A stretch of 64,000 nt of DNA from Butyrivibrio sp. Lineage in GTDB: Bacteria; Bacillota; Clostridia; Lachnospirales; Lachnospiraceae. The position numbers were made by a program, and so were the translations under genes. Shown here one piece after another: positions 42,309 to 52,006 of the stretch (position 1 is the stretch's first letter; every line of letters begins with the position of its first letter). The notes under the pieces are model-generated. The model did no database searches. It saw nothing but the letters and a program-made list of their open reading frames with translations, and had not been told where the DNA came from. The DNA lies in the NCBI GenBank assembly GCA_015056565.1, contig SVGB01000008.1, forward strand, positions 1-64,000, read 5' to 3'.

Positions 42309-43766
42309 ATGAGTGAATTCATAAACAAGCACAGGAAATTACTTATAATTGTCTTTATTATTGCTCTTGCAGTGCTTATCGTGCCCATGATCTCAGCCGG
42401 GGCATATACTTATCTTTGCGAGGATGATTTTAGTTTCGAAGGCGGCGCAAGAGACCTGTTTAGGGACTATGGCAGCTACTACGTTGGAGCAGCCCACAGA
42501 ATGGTAGAGTACTACAACACCAATCAGGGTACCTATGTATTCAACTTCCTGATGAGCGCCCTTCATATGTACACAAGAGCAGGTCTCCCTGGTCTTCACT
42601 TCTTTATGGTAGTGTGGATTTCTTTGTTTTTCCTTACGCTTATTCTTTTTATCAAACAAATTGTAAAGGACCTCCCTGCCACCTTGGGAATCACCCTGGC
42701 TGCAGCCTTGATGTTCCTTGAAATGTACAATACTGACAGAGGCGTTGAGATCTTCTTATGGTACACCGGAGTCCTTAACATGCTGCTTCCACTTACCTTT
42801 TCCTTTATAACAGCAGCCCTCAGTTTGTATAACATAAAAACAGGCAAGACAAGATATGCTGTAATTGGCATGATCACAGGCTTTATCGCCAGCGGATGCG
42901 CCCTTAATATTACAGCTGCAAACTTCGGATGGCTCCTTGCTATACTTATCCTGAGCTTTCCTAAGGTAAAAGAGACCAAGACAGTTGTACTTCCTTTCGC
43001 AGGCGCTTTTGCAGGTGCCATCATAAACGCCGTTGCACCAGGTAACTTTAACAGGCTTGATGGTCCTCCTCTTAACGTATTCACAGGATTATCTGAAACT
43101 TTCCTGTGCTACGTTTCAGATGTGAAGCTCCTTTTTGCCAGCAGGATATTCTGGTTTGCACTTATCCTGTGCTTTGCAGTGGTCATCCTTCTTAAGGTAA
43201 AGATTCTGCCAAAAGGAGTTTCCAATCTGCAGCTTGTGATCGTTTTTGCCGGCTCATTTCTTGTACAGTACTTTTCCTTGTTCCCTATCACATTTGCCAA
43301 CCACATCAGCAATATGCAGGAACTGTCTGCGCGCACATATTCATCCTATGAAGTTGTGGCCAAGCTGATGTTTCTTTTCGCCGTAGCAGTGCTTGCACAA
43401 TGGGCATACGAGAGAAAAGAAAAAGTCGCTGAATACACAGGAATCGCCCTCATTGTGCTGTCAGCTCTTTTAATGCTGATCACCTACCCAGCTACAAAGG
43501 CAGAACTTAAAAGCGGAATTGCCTACAATGCCATTGACGACTTCAGGAGCGGGGCAATGATTGAAAACTACACCGTCAGGGAGTATATCCTTTCAACTCT
43601 TGAAAACGCTGAAGAAGGTTCGGATGCGATCCTGTATATCGCACCATTCAAGCATTCCAAAGCCATGTATGGTATGGGCCTTGGTGTAGACTGCGAAGAA
43701 TTTGTAAACAGATCAGCTGCAGGGCTCTTCAGGCTTAAATCTGTTACAGTCATATATAACGAATAA
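42309..43766 (+). CDS. polytopic membrane protein, DUF6056-like (possible GT-C enzyme)
   Basis: A 485-residue protein with about 11 hydrophobic segments. The first outer loop carries CEDDFSFEGG (about residues 37-46) and later come FLWYTGVLNMLLP and AVAPGNFNRLDG. The same three landmarks occur in the gene at 44740 (SADDFSM, FYWYSGAINYM, AVAPGNAIR), so the two are paralogues. An acidic pair in the first loop of a many-helix protein is typical of GT-C glycosyltransferases using polyprenyl-phosphate sugars. The GtrB-like gene 14 bp downstream could supply such a donor. AGAGG precedes the start. The family name is from memory. Confidence 0.7.
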   Translation: MSEFINKHRKLLIIVFIIALAVLIVPMISAGAYTYLCEDDFSFEGGARDLFRDYGSYYVGAAHRMVEYYNTNQGTYVFNFLMSALHMYTRAGLPGLHFFMVVWISLFFLTLILFIKQIVKDLPATLGITLAAALMFLEMYNTDRGVEIFLWYTGVLNMLLPLTFSFITAALSLYNIKTGKTRYAVIGMITGFIASGCALNITAANFGWLLAILILSFPKVKETKTVVLPFAGAFAGAIINAVAPGNFNRLDGPPLNVFTGLSETFLCYVSDVKLLFASRIFWFALILCFAVVILLKVKILPKGVSNLQLVIVFAGSFLVQYFSLFPITFANHISNMQELSARTYSSYEVVAKLMFLFAVAVLAQWAYERKEKVAEYTGIALIVLSALLMLITYPATKAELKSGIAYNAIDDFRSGAMIENYTVREYILSTLENAEEGSDAILYIAPFKHSKAMYGMGLGVDCEEFVNRSAAGLFRLKSVTVIYNE

Positions 43767-43780
43767 CAAGGAGATTTATT

Positions 43781-44743
43781 ATGAGTACTACCAATGAAAA
43801 AATCGAGATTTCAGTGGTTGTTCCTGTATACGGATGCCCCGAGGCAATTCCGGAGCTTCACAAAAGGCTCACCTCAACTCTATCAGGAATGAACATCGGA
43901 TATGAGATCATCCTCGTGGACGACCGCGACGGAATGGGATCCTGGGATGAGATCAAGAAAGTTGCTATCGGCGATACCCATGTTAAGGCCATAAGCCTTA
44001 CAAGAAACTGCGGTCAGGACAAAGCCATAACAGCTGGCGTTGCTGCATCAAAGGGACAGTGGATCATCACTATGGACTGCGATCTTCAGGATGCACCTGA
44101 GAACATCCCAGTACTCTATGACAAGGTCAGAAAAGAAGGCCTTGATATCGTCATCGTAAGACGCCAGCAGAGAAAGGATTCAGCCATCGTTCAGCTCCTG
44201 TCAAAGATGTTCCACAAGGTATTCAGCTATCTGTCAGAGCTTACCTTTGACTATGAGCTTGGAACTTATCTTATTGCCAGCAAACGCTGCGGAGACCTTT
44301 TTATAAACACCAAGGGACCTGGTAGGGATTTTACAATGTTCCTTCTGTGGACCAACTATAAAAAAGGCTTTATCGAGTTTGAGCATGAGACCAGATTTGC
44401 AGGCGTTTCATCCTACACTTTTGCCAAGAAGTTTGAGTATGCCTTAAGGGCCATGACCACATTCTCCAACAGAATCCTGTACGTTCCCATCTATGTGGGC
44501 GCAGTTTCTGCCATAGGATCACTTATCTACGTGCTGTTTGTCCTGATTTCCTGGGCAACACACGCATCAAACCCTGAGGGCTGGAACACTTTGGCTGCCG
44601 CAGTATTCTTCTTTGGCGGGCTGATTCTTAGCACTCTCGGAGTCTTAGGTCTTTACATTGGCAACATCTTTGATGTGACTAAGGAGCGCCCTCTGTACAT
44701 CATTCAGGAGACCATCAATTTAGAAGAAGGAGATAAGAATTGA
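43781..44743 (+). CDS. polyprenyl-phosphate glycosyltransferase (GtrB/DPM1-like)
   Basis: A 320-residue GT2 protein with a soluble GT-A domain (about 1-225) and two C-terminal membrane helices (about 230-255 and 270-300). Motifs: ISVVVPVYGCPEAIPEL, ILVDDRDGMGSW, RNCGQDKAITAGVAASKG, MDCDLQDAPE with the DxD metal site, and a C-terminal LGVLGLYIGNIFDVTKERP. Such enzymes load glucose or another sugar onto undecaprenyl phosphate for use outside the membrane. GGAGA precedes the start. The next gene starts at TTG overlapping this stop by 4 bp, so the three genes are tightly coupled. No GtrA flippase is present. Confidence 0.9.
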   Translation: MSTTNEKIEISVVVPVYGCPEAIPELHKRLTSTLSGMNIGYEIILVDDRDGMGSWDEIKKVAIGDTHVKAISLTRNCGQDKAITAGVAASKGQWIITMDCDLQDAPENIPVLYDKVRKEGLDIVIVRRQQRKDSAIVQLLSKMFHKVFSYLSELTFDYELGTYLIASKRCGDLFINTKGPGRDFTMFLLWTNYKKGFIEFEHETRFAGVSSYTFAKKFEYALRAMTTFSNRILYVPIYVGAVSAIGSLIYVLFVLISWATHASNPEGWNTLAAAVFFFGGLILSTLGVLGLYIGNIFDVTKERPLYIIQETINLEEGDKN

Positions 44744-46254
44744 AGTCCCTTAAGCCACTAAGCATCTGCCTTATATGCATTTACGTGATCACGCTGATCC
44801 CGCTTTTTGTTATGGGGTATTACAACTGGCCATCTGCTGATGATTTTTCCATGGCACTTCAGCCCCATCAGACATTTGTAGCTACGGGTAGTGTACTTGC
44901 CACTGTGCAGGCTGCTTTTGAAAAGACAATTTACCTGTACAACAACTGGATAGGTTACTTCTTCTCTTCACTTCTGACGACCTTAAGTCCCAGCATATTT
45001 AATGAGAGGCTCAGCGTCCTGACCCCTTATATCATCATCAGCGTGCTGACCCTTGGCACCTTTGTTTTCTTTAAGAACCTCCTTGTAACTTTTGCAGGTT
45101 CTGGCCGTGATCACGCAAGTATCGTCAGCATCCTGACTCTTCTTCTCATCATCCAGAGTATGAAGGGCTCAAGCAGAGTGGAGAGCTTCTACTGGTACAG
45201 CGGCGCCATCAACTATATGTTCATGTATGGCCTTGCACTGTTGTATCTTGGTCTGATGCTTGGATTTGTTTTTGGTGGGAAAAAGAGCTATCTAAGGCTA
45301 TTCTTTATATCCCTCCTGGCTTTTCTTCTTGGGGGCTGTAACTACATGACGGCTCTTAGCCTTGCGATCATTTCAGCCCTTATACTGACGCTTCCACTTC
45401 TTTTTAGATTTGGAATTGTAAGACTTGATGATAAAGAAAAAGAAACACGTGCGAAATTGCTTATGATCCCTGCCGTTTTAAATCTGGCAGGCCTTGTTGT
45501 TTCTGCTGTTGCTCCAGGTAATGCAATAAGGAGCAGCGCAAATTCCGGTATGGGTCCCATCACTGCCATAATCACTTCTCTTACCAGCACCATAACAGTG
45601 TGCTTTGGAGAACTGTTCAGATGGGAGGTTGTAGCAGCCCTTGTAATTGTTGCAATCCTGACATGGAATCTAGCACCTTCATTTAAGGTCAGGTTCTCAT
45701 ATCCTGTGATCTTCGTGATATTTGCATACGGAATGGTCTCAGCCAACATGACCCCTCCGTATTTCGCCACCGGCAATATAGGCGCAGAGAGGATCTACAG
45801 TCTGATCTGGGCGCAGTTCATCACCTTTAGCGTGCTGACCACGATATATATATCAGCATGGCTGAGACAGAAACGACCTGCCACCAGTCAAGATTCTGCT
45901 TCTGGCAACGCTGGCGTTTTGATATCAAGAATGTCAGCAATGATCCTTGCAGGCACAATTGCGCTGACAGCCATTTTTTCCTTTGCATCTATGATCAAAG
46001 ATCATCACTACTTTTCTGCATCATCTGCTGCATACGACATCATAAAGGGTAAGGCCAGGATCTATCTTGATGAGAACATTGATCGCCTTAAGGTTCTTCA
46101 AGATGATTCTCAAAAAGATGTGGTCCTTGACAGACACACAGAAAGACCTGAGCTGTTGTTTCATGAGGATATTTACCCTGACAGCAATGAATGGATAAAT
46201 ACAGTAGTTGCCAAGTATTACAACAAAAATACTGTGGCTCAGAGAGATGATTAA
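44740..46254 (+). CDS. polytopic membrane protein, DUF6056-like paralogue
   Basis: A 504-residue protein with about 11 hydrophobic segments, a paralogue of the product at 42309. Shared landmarks are SADDFSMALQ (about residues 31-40), SFYWYSGAINYMFMYGLAL and SAVAPGNAIRSS. As for its partner, the acidic pair in the first outer loop fits a GT-C glycosyltransferase using the polyprenyl-linked sugar made by the gene before it, but no activity has been shown by anything visible here. The start is TTG inside the overlap with the GtrB-like stop. Its stop codon overlaps the stop of the converging gene at 46251. Confidence 0.7.
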   Translation: MKSLKPLSICLICIYVITLIPLFVMGYYNWPSADDFSMALQPHQTFVATGSVLATVQAAFEKTIYLYNNWIGYFFSSLLTTLSPSIFNERLSVLTPYIIISVLTLGTFVFFKNLLVTFAGSGRDHASIVSILTLLLIIQSMKGSSRVESFYWYSGAINYMFMYGLALLYLGLMLGFVFGGKKSYLRLFFISLLAFLLGGCNYMTALSLAIISALILTLPLLFRFGIVRLDDKEKETRAKLLMIPAVLNLAGLVVSAVAPGNAIRSSANSGMGPITAIITSLTSTITVCFGELFRWEVVAALVIVAILTWNLAPSFKVRFSYPVIFVIFAYGMVSANMTPPYFATGNIGAERIYSLIWAQFITFSVLTTIYISAWLRQKRPATSQDSASGNAGVLISRMSAMILAGTIALTAIFSFASMIKDHHYFSASSAAYDIIKGKARIYLDENIDRLKVLQDDSQKDVVLDRHTERPELLFHEDIYPDSNEWINTVVAKYYNKNTVAQRDD

Positions 46255-47771
46255 ACCAGCATACAGCTAAATAGTGATAAGTAAAACAGCCCCATGCTGT
46301 AGCACATATATCTCGGCTGCGGGAATATCATAGAACCTGTGACCACGCAGTTTATGGCAAGTCCAGCCATTACCACAAGTCCCATAACGAGCATTTTTCT
46401 TTTAAGCATAAGGCTTTCCGGTACCTGAGTGCCGGAGGCCTTTTTTGTTTCCTGCATCATCTTCACAATCAGCGCCACAAAAAGGGCAATGTACAGCCCA
46501 TATATTACCAAAGATATCTTGATAAGAACTGACGGACGGATGTTGGCATTGGAAATGACAAAGGCTTTTAGCACATTTGCCTTAAAGACATAAAGCGCAT
46601 CCCCTCCTTCACCGCTAAACACCTTGGCTATGGTACCAGTTAAAAGAGTCTGAAAAAGCTCTTTTTCAATGGAATCTTCCTGAAGAAGAGCCATGTCGCC
46701 CTCAAGCTCAGGATAGTGCTGTTTCACATACTCATCGCACATGGGCTGGATGATATCAAAACCTATGACATCGTAGCTCTCAGAGTAGTGATATGCCACA
46801 TCTACCCAGTCACTTGTAGTAAGCTTCTGACCTGCACCTCTTTCATATCCAGGTGCATAGTCAATTGTGAGCTGCTGAGCCCTGCACTCATCCATTATCT
46901 TTGCGAAAAGTTCTCCAAGCTCCGGATACTTATCATTTCCTTCAAAAAGAGATGCGTCTTCCGGCACTGCTGTGTAAAGAACCGTGCACAATCCGCCCTT
47001 ACTATTTCCTGTATGTCCAGCAAAAATACCCCTTACAACCTGGTTATAGCCTCTGTCAAATAAAGCCACAGAAACAATAGTCAGCACCACAAAGATCACC
47101 GTGTAGCTAAACTTCTTAAGGGAGCGATGTCTCTTTACCAAAAGATGCAGCACAAAAGATGTAAAGCCCCACATCAGCACCACGATCAGCATCTGTTTTC
47201 TGACACTGCTTATAAGGGTTGCCAGCAAAAAGAGCTTAATGCAGTTCCCAATCTTATAATCATCGAAGCTCTTATGAAGCAGCACTGTAAACAGCACAAA
47301 TAATGGCATTGCAAGAGACTCTGTCATCAAAGACTCTGAATACATTGATCCTCTCTTTGCCGCAAACCGGTTCAAAAATGCAACTGCCACCTGCAAGCTT
47401 TCCGCAAGGAGCATCATAAATCTTGCCTTTCCGTGAGTCATGGATTTACTGCACAGATCATAGATATAAACTCCAAGTCTGTGGATAGCCACTACCCAGA
47501 GGATACTCTGGAGCACCACCGCCATTGTAAGGTACGCTGGAAGCTCATAGGCCACAGAAGTTATATTAAGCCTCTCAAACAAAGTCCTTAGACTTAAGAG
47601 AAACAGCGGATACACCGGTTCTCTTGAAAAGTCCATATTCACATAGCTGGGGGTATCAACACACCACTTTGGTCCGTCGATAAGTGCAATCCCTACAAAA
47701 ATTACCATTAACAAAACAAAGGACAGAAGCTCGAAAGCTCCTGTTCCTTTGCGCATAGACTTAGCTGTCAT
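46251..47771 (-). CDS. polytopic membrane protein, unknown (GT-C-like topology)
   Basis: A 506-residue protein with about 10 hydrophobic segments and one large hydrophilic region (about residues 255-390). The first outer loop holds KWCVDTPSYVNMDFSREPVYP, where the Asp residues could play the role seen in GT-C enzymes. I do not recognise a named family. GGAGG precedes the start. Downstream of the GH25 gene by 10 bp on the same strand, so the two are probably co-transcribed. The stop codon shares bases with the stop of the plus-strand gene at 44740, leaving no room for a terminator between converging operons. Confidence 0.65.
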   Translation of the reverse strand: MTAKSMRKGTGAFELLSFVLLMVIFVGIALIDGPKWCVDTPSYVNMDFSREPVYPLFLLSLRTLFERLNITSVAYELPAYLTMAVVLQSILWVVAIHRLGVYIYDLCSKSMTHGKARFMMLLAESLQVAVAFLNRFAAKRGSMYSESLMTESLAMPLFVLFTVLLHKSFDDYKIGNCIKLFLLATLISSVRKQMLIVVLMWGFTSFVLHLLVKRHRSLKKFSYTVIFVVLTIVSVALFDRGYNQVVRGIFAGHTGNSKGGLCTVLYTAVPEDASLFEGNDKYPELGELFAKIMDECRAQQLTIDYAPGYERGAGQKLTTSDWVDVAYHYSESYDVIGFDIIQPMCDEYVKQHYPELEGDMALLQEDSIEKELFQTLLTGTIAKVFSGEGGDALYVFKANVLKAFVISNANIRPSVLIKISLVIYGLYIALFVALIVKMMQETKKASGTQVPESLMLKRKMLVMGLVVMAGLAINCVVTGSMIFPQPRYMCYSMGLFYLSLFSCMLV

Positions 47772-47781
47772 CTGACCTCCA

Positions 47782-50700
47782 TCAGTTGTAGTTGATGTTC
47801 ATGTCAACATTACCGGAAATACCTGAAATGGATCCCTTTGAAGTGTACTGCCACATATCGTACCTTGTAGCAGTGTATGTTACATTGGCTGCGTACTGGG
47901 CAAGCCATATCTTATAACTTGTAAGTGATGAAGCGTTCATGTACTGAGTAAACCATGTCTTGTTGGAGTACACACCAGCTCTGTAGCCAGCACTCTGGAT
48001 GGTTCCGCAGAATGCCTTGACGTTGGCTGTACGCTGACTGGCACTTATCTGATCTCCTCGACCGTGGCTGGCCTCAACGTCGATGTAAATAGGGAAACTT
48101 AAGTTGTAACCCTTGCACAGATTGATGCACATGGAGGCCTCTTCTACCGCTTCAACTTCGTTAACCGCCTGCGAGAAGAAATATACACCAACTCTGATCC
48201 CTGCTGCCTGAGCTCCCTGAATGTTAGCCCTGAACTTAGGATCTTCAATGAGGGCTCCTGCAGATGAGCCTCTGTACCCGCATCTGATGATGGCGTAGTT
48301 TACACCGGCGTTCTTAACCTGTGTCCAGTTGATGTTACCGTTCCACTTGCTGACGTCGATACCCATTGTTCCTGATGATGAGGAAAGAGCTCCATCAGAG
48401 CCAAAGCTGTACTTGGCACCCTTGATAACCTGCTCGCCAGTTACCTTATCGCCGTTCTTGTTGTAGTAGTAGGTCTTACCATCAATGGTCCACCAGCCTT
48501 GGCGAATACCGTCGTTTTCTTTCTTCAGATAGAAGGTCTTGCCATTGTAGTAGTCGTTATAGGTAGCCTCGACATAATTGCCATTGCTGTCCTTGACGTA
48601 AACTACATTTCCATTCTTATCCTTAAGGACTGTTGTCTTACTTACAACGGTTATTTCAATCTTGGTGTCTGCATAGCCTGTACAGCTGCAGGTGATGTTG
48701 GTCTTGCCCTCCTTGACACCGGTGATAGTCACACCAGAGATTGTGGCAATATCTGTATTGTCAGACTTGTATGTCACGGTAAGAGAAGTCTCTTTTGGAC
48801 TGATCTTGAAGGTCTGTCCCTGAACAAGGGTAACCTTCTTGACATTCATTACAAGCTCTTTAGTTCCGGTCTTGGTGACTGTTACAGTAGCTGCAGCATC
48901 GTTGTAACCATCAGCTGAGAAGGTGATGGTTGCCTTACCTTCTGCCACACCAGTTATAGTTCCGTCGCTTGCAACCTTAGCAATCTTCTCATCGCTGGAC
49001 TTAATTGTAAATGAAGACGGGCCGCTGCTTATTGTGATCTTGCCAGTTTCATTTATGGCGATCGTGAGCTCTTTTACGCTCAGGGTCATATCTTTTTTGT
49101 CAGCCTTACCAACAGTAACTGTGGCTGTAGCATCGTTGTAGCCATCTGCTGAGAAGGTGATGGTAGCACTTCCCTCAGCTACAGGAGTGATGGTTCCATC
49201 AGATGCTACTTTCGCGATCTTCTCATCACTCGACTTTACGTTAAAAGAGCTAGGACCGGAAGATACTGTGATCTTGCCAGTTTCACCCATCTTGATAGAC
49301 AGACTTGTGGCACTTAAGGTCATGTTCTTTTTATCTGCTTCAGTTACTGTGATCGACACTGACGCGTCGTTATAACCATCAGCTTTTACAGTGATCTTGG
49401 CAGTTCCAGCAGACTTAGCCGTAACGGTATTTCCTGAAACAGTAGCAACTGACTCATTATCAGATGATACATTATAGCCTGAAGGACCACTTACATTGAT
49501 GGTTGTAGTCTGGCCAACCTTGATGCTGGATTCTGTCAGAGAAACTGACATATCCTTTGGTTTTTCAGGCTCAACTGTGGATGCCTCTGAGCCCGCTTCA
49601 GTAGTTCCTGCTGTGCTGGCATCTGAACTGCCATCAGACTTCTCCTCAGAAGTTCCTGCAGTGCTGGCATCGGCTGCCGGATCTGTAGTAGGAAGATTAG
49701 TATCTCCACCCTCGTTGCCAGTTCTTGCCCTTGCTGCAGCCATTCTTCTTACGCTGCCAAGTGTCAGCTTTGCGCTGCTTGAAGGGTCTGGAATATCGTT
49801 TTTATCTATTACTTCGTACTTGTACTTGCCATCTGAAGATGTAGAACTGTTCTGGTTTGAGTCAACCCACTCTACAGTGTCATTAAGCACAGACTCAACC
49901 TGAGTCTCTACAGCGGTATCTTCCTTGGCGGCGTTGACCTGAGATTCCTTCTTGATCTCGTTTGAAACGTCAACAGCCTTCATCTCAACAGTATCCTTAA
50001 CGGTGAGGGTCTGTGAAGATGTATCAAGCTTGTAACTCTCATACTCTGAAGAAAGAGCTTCAGGAGTTACCGTATATTTACCTGCTGTCAGATCTTTTTT
50101 ATAAATGATACCGTCTCTGTCGTGGTCATCATAGCTGACCTTGGTTCCATCCGGTGTAACTACCGAAACAACAAAAGGCACGTTTGCTACAAGTTTCTTA
50201 GTCTCAGAGTTGATGAACTTGATCTTCATGTCACTCTTGATAGAGGTCAGGGTCATCTTGATGGTGACGTTAGAAGCTGTGTCTGGAACCTCTTCTTCCT
50301 CTTCCTCTATTTCCTCAACCATGCCTGCTGCCATTGCTCTCGCCATCTCAGCATCAGCAATTGCAAGAAGTCCCGAAGAGCCAACTACGCCGTCTACCTG
50401 AAGATCCGCGCCCACTTCCGCAAAAGAGCCAACTTCAGCCGCATAGTTTTTCGCCTTGGAATAAAATGCCATGAAGGCAACTCCGCCTGCAAGAAGGAGA
50501 ACTGCCACAACTGCTGCTGCCCTCTCTGCTACTGATGTGTTACCTAAAAACTCAAGAATCCTGGCTCCAACAGATTCTCCGCGGTCATCTCTGTCGCGGC
50601 CTCTGCGGCTTCCACGATCCCTGCGACCATCGCGGCCACCACGGCCAGCATAGGCTCCACGAACTCTGTCGTATTCATCCTCATAGTCCTGATCGTAGTC

Positions 50701-51390
50701 CTCATCCTCTTCATAATCGCGGTCGTAGTCGTCTTCATCTCCGTAGTCGCGATCGTAATCATCTTCTGGATAATCATCCTCTTCGTAGCGATCATCCTCA
50801 GGATACTCATCGTCCTCGTAACGGTCATCTTCTTCAGGATAATCGTCATCTTCGTATCGATCGTCTTCCTCCGGATAGTCTTCGTCCTCGTAACGATCGT
50901 CATCCTCAGAAGAATCTTCATCCTCATAGCGGTCGTCTTCACTATCAGTTGTAAGGGGCTCCTTGAAAGGTACAACTACTGCGCCTGCAGCAGGCATGGC
51001 AGCACTTTCTGCGCGCTCAGCAGTTTCCTCTGAATGGCCCTTGGGAGCTTCGTAGTCAGTATCATAGTTCTCATCAGACTCATAATCACGGTCCGGATAA
51101 TCATCCTCTTCTGGATACTCATCATCCTCATAGCGATCATCTTCTGGATACTCGTCATCCTCATAGCGCTCGTCTTCTGGATAATCATCATCCTCTGGAT
51201 AATCATCCTCATAGCGGTCATCTACTTCATCGCCGTATTCTTCCTCGAACTCCTCGTCAGGATAATCCTCGTCGTCATATCCCTCATTGTAGTACTCGTC
51301 ATTATACTGCTCATCATAATCTATGAAGTCGTCTTCTCTCTGACGCCTCCTAGGCTTTTTCCTGTTAAACAGGTTCAAACTCTTTTTCAT
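47782..51390 (-). CDS. surface GH25 lysozyme-like protein with Ig-like repeats and acidic tail
   Basis: A 1202-residue protein. Residues about 15-255 are a cytoplasmic tail of Asp/Glu/Tyr/Pro/Arg repeats (RYEDDEYPEDD type), then a basic Arg/Gly patch, one membrane helix (about 287-310), a beta-rich domain (about 355-470), and a Ser/Thr/Ala-rich linker (about 550-610). Four bacterial Ig-like (BIG2) repeats follow near 612-685, 688-760, 763-835 and 840-910, then a cell-wall-binding-type segment (WWTIDGKTYYYNKNGD) and the GH25 domain (about 1005-1202) with MGIDVSKWNG and YIDVEAS. GH25 enzymes cut muramic acid links in peptidoglycan. Start at 51390 is 6 nt after GAGGAG. Confidence 0.93.
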   Translation of the reverse strand: MKKSLNLFNRKKPRRRQREDDFIDYDEQYNDEYYNEGYDDEDYPDEEFEEEYGDEVDDRYEDDYPEDDDYPEDERYEDDEYPEDDRYEDDEYPEEDDYPDRDYESDENYDTDYEAPKGHSEETAERAESAAMPAAGAVVVPFKEPLTTDSEDDRYEDEDSSEDDDRYEDEDYPEEDDRYEDDDYPEEDDRYEDDEYPEDDRYEEDDYPEDDYDRDYGDEDDYDRDYEEDEDYDQDYEDEYDRVRGAYAGRGGRDGRRDRGSRRGRDRDDRGESVGARILEFLGNTSVAERAAAVVAVLLLAGGVAFMAFYSKAKNYAAEVGSFAEVGADLQVDGVVGSSGLLAIADAEMARAMAAGMVEEIEEEEEEVPDTASNVTIKMTLTSIKSDMKIKFINSETKKLVANVPFVVSVVTPDGTKVSYDDHDRDGIIYKKDLTAGKYTVTPEALSSEYESYKLDTSSQTLTVKDTVEMKAVDVSNEIKKESQVNAAKEDTAVETQVESVLNDTVEWVDSNQNSSTSSDGKYKYEVIDKNDIPDPSSSAKLTLGSVRRMAAARARTGNEGGDTNLPTTDPAADASTAGTSEEKSDGSSDASTAGTTEAGSEASTVEPEKPKDMSVSLTESSIKVGQTTTINVSGPSGYNVSSDNESVATVSGNTVTAKSAGTAKITVKADGYNDASVSITVTEADKKNMTLSATSLSIKMGETGKITVSSGPSSFNVKSSDEKIAKVASDGTITPVAEGSATITFSADGYNDATATVTVGKADKKDMTLSVKELTIAINETGKITISSGPSSFTIKSSDEKIAKVASDGTITGVAEGKATITFSADGYNDAAATVTVTKTGTKELVMNVKKVTLVQGQTFKISPKETSLTVTYKSDNTDIATISGVTITGVKEGKTNITCSCTGYADTKIEITVVSKTTVLKDKNGNVVYVKDSNGNYVEATYNDYYNGKTFYLKKENDGIRQGWWTIDGKTYYYNKNGDKVTGEQVIKGAKYSFGSDGALSSSSGTMGIDVSKWNGNINWTQVKNAGVNYAIIRCGYRGSSAGALIEDPKFRANIQGAQAAGIRVGVYFFSQAVNEVEAVEEASMCINLCKGYNLSFPIYIDVEASHGRGDQISASQRTANVKAFCGTIQSAGYRAGVYSNKTWFTQYMNASSLTSYKIWLAQYAANVTYTATRYDMWQYTSKGSISGISGNVDMNINYN
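50680..51320 (-). repeat. degenerate tandem repeats coding Asp/Glu/Tyr/Pro tail
   Basis: Imperfect units of about 21-36 bp encode variants of DDRYEDDEYPED. Two blocks (about 50680-50940 and 51085-51320) flank a less repetitive stretch with PKGHSEETAERAES. The complementary strand shows hydrophobic open frames that are only the mirror of these codons. Confidence 0.8.
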
Positions 51391-51472
51391 CTCCATCTCC
51401 TCAACAAACACTATCTAAATCTGGTATTACATTCCTGATTTTAGACAATATCTAAGTGAAATTTTATCATTT

Positions 51473-52006
51473 TTATGAGTTCTTATCCACATATTTATCA
51501 GTCAACCCGCGCTGCTTACATAAAGTCGCCAATTGCTCATATACTTCACCTGCTCCCCCAGAACAGTTCTGCATAAGCGCTATTAGCTTCTTCTGGTGTA
51601 TCTCACGATTAAAGTAATCATGAGTTATCTCATTCCGTAGTAATATCTCCCCAAGAAACTGTTTTTCCATATGACTCTGACGTTTTATCAATGTATCATA
51701 ACTAGTAACGCAATATCTCAAGGAATTAGACTTACCATTGTAGCTGCCCTCCGCCTTCCTGATATAAATCACTATGTCAATAAATGCCTGGACAAAATCA
51801 TTTAGCCTCATTGCAACTATATCAAGACAATCCGCCTGCCTATCAGCATCATCAGTTTTAAAGAAAAGCTCACTCTTTGAAACTATCCTGGAAGCACTCT
51901 CCTCAAGGAACGCCAGCAACTCTGAAACTCTCATAACATTGACTGGCTCTCTGTCATCATTTGGATTCAAGTCAAATTGGTCTAATATACTTTCATCTAA
52001 CTTCAT
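51473..52006 (-). CDS. HEPN domain protein, HepT-like toxin candidate
   Basis: A 177-residue helical protein. R124-NEIT-H129-D-Y131 matches the RX4HXY motif of HepT toxins, RNases of HEPN-MNT modules whose Tyr is AMPylated by the partner MntA. HepT proteins are usually 130-145 residues; here about 30 extra residues are at the N terminus. The start overlaps the stop of the HTH-MNT gene by 4 bp (ATGA), so the two are coupled. The gene is AT-richer than the GH25 gene beside it, in line with transfer. Alternative: an HEPN domain protein for substrate binding with no RNase activity. Confidence 0.78.
   Translation of the reverse strand: MKLDESILDQFDLNPNDDREPVNVMRVSELLAFLEESASRIVSKSELFFKTDDADRQADCLDIVAMRLNDFVQAFIDIVIYIRKAEGSYNGKSNSLRYCVTSYDTLIKRQSHMEKQFLGEILLRNEITHDYFNREIHQKKLIALMQNCSGGAGEVYEQLATLCKQRGLTDKYVDKNS

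Noticed and set aside
50680..51438. Hydrophobic plus-strand frames opposite the GH25 gene, resembling membrane peptides
   Set aside because: They are the complement of Asp, Glu, Tyr and Pro codons in the repeat tail and have no ribosome binding site.
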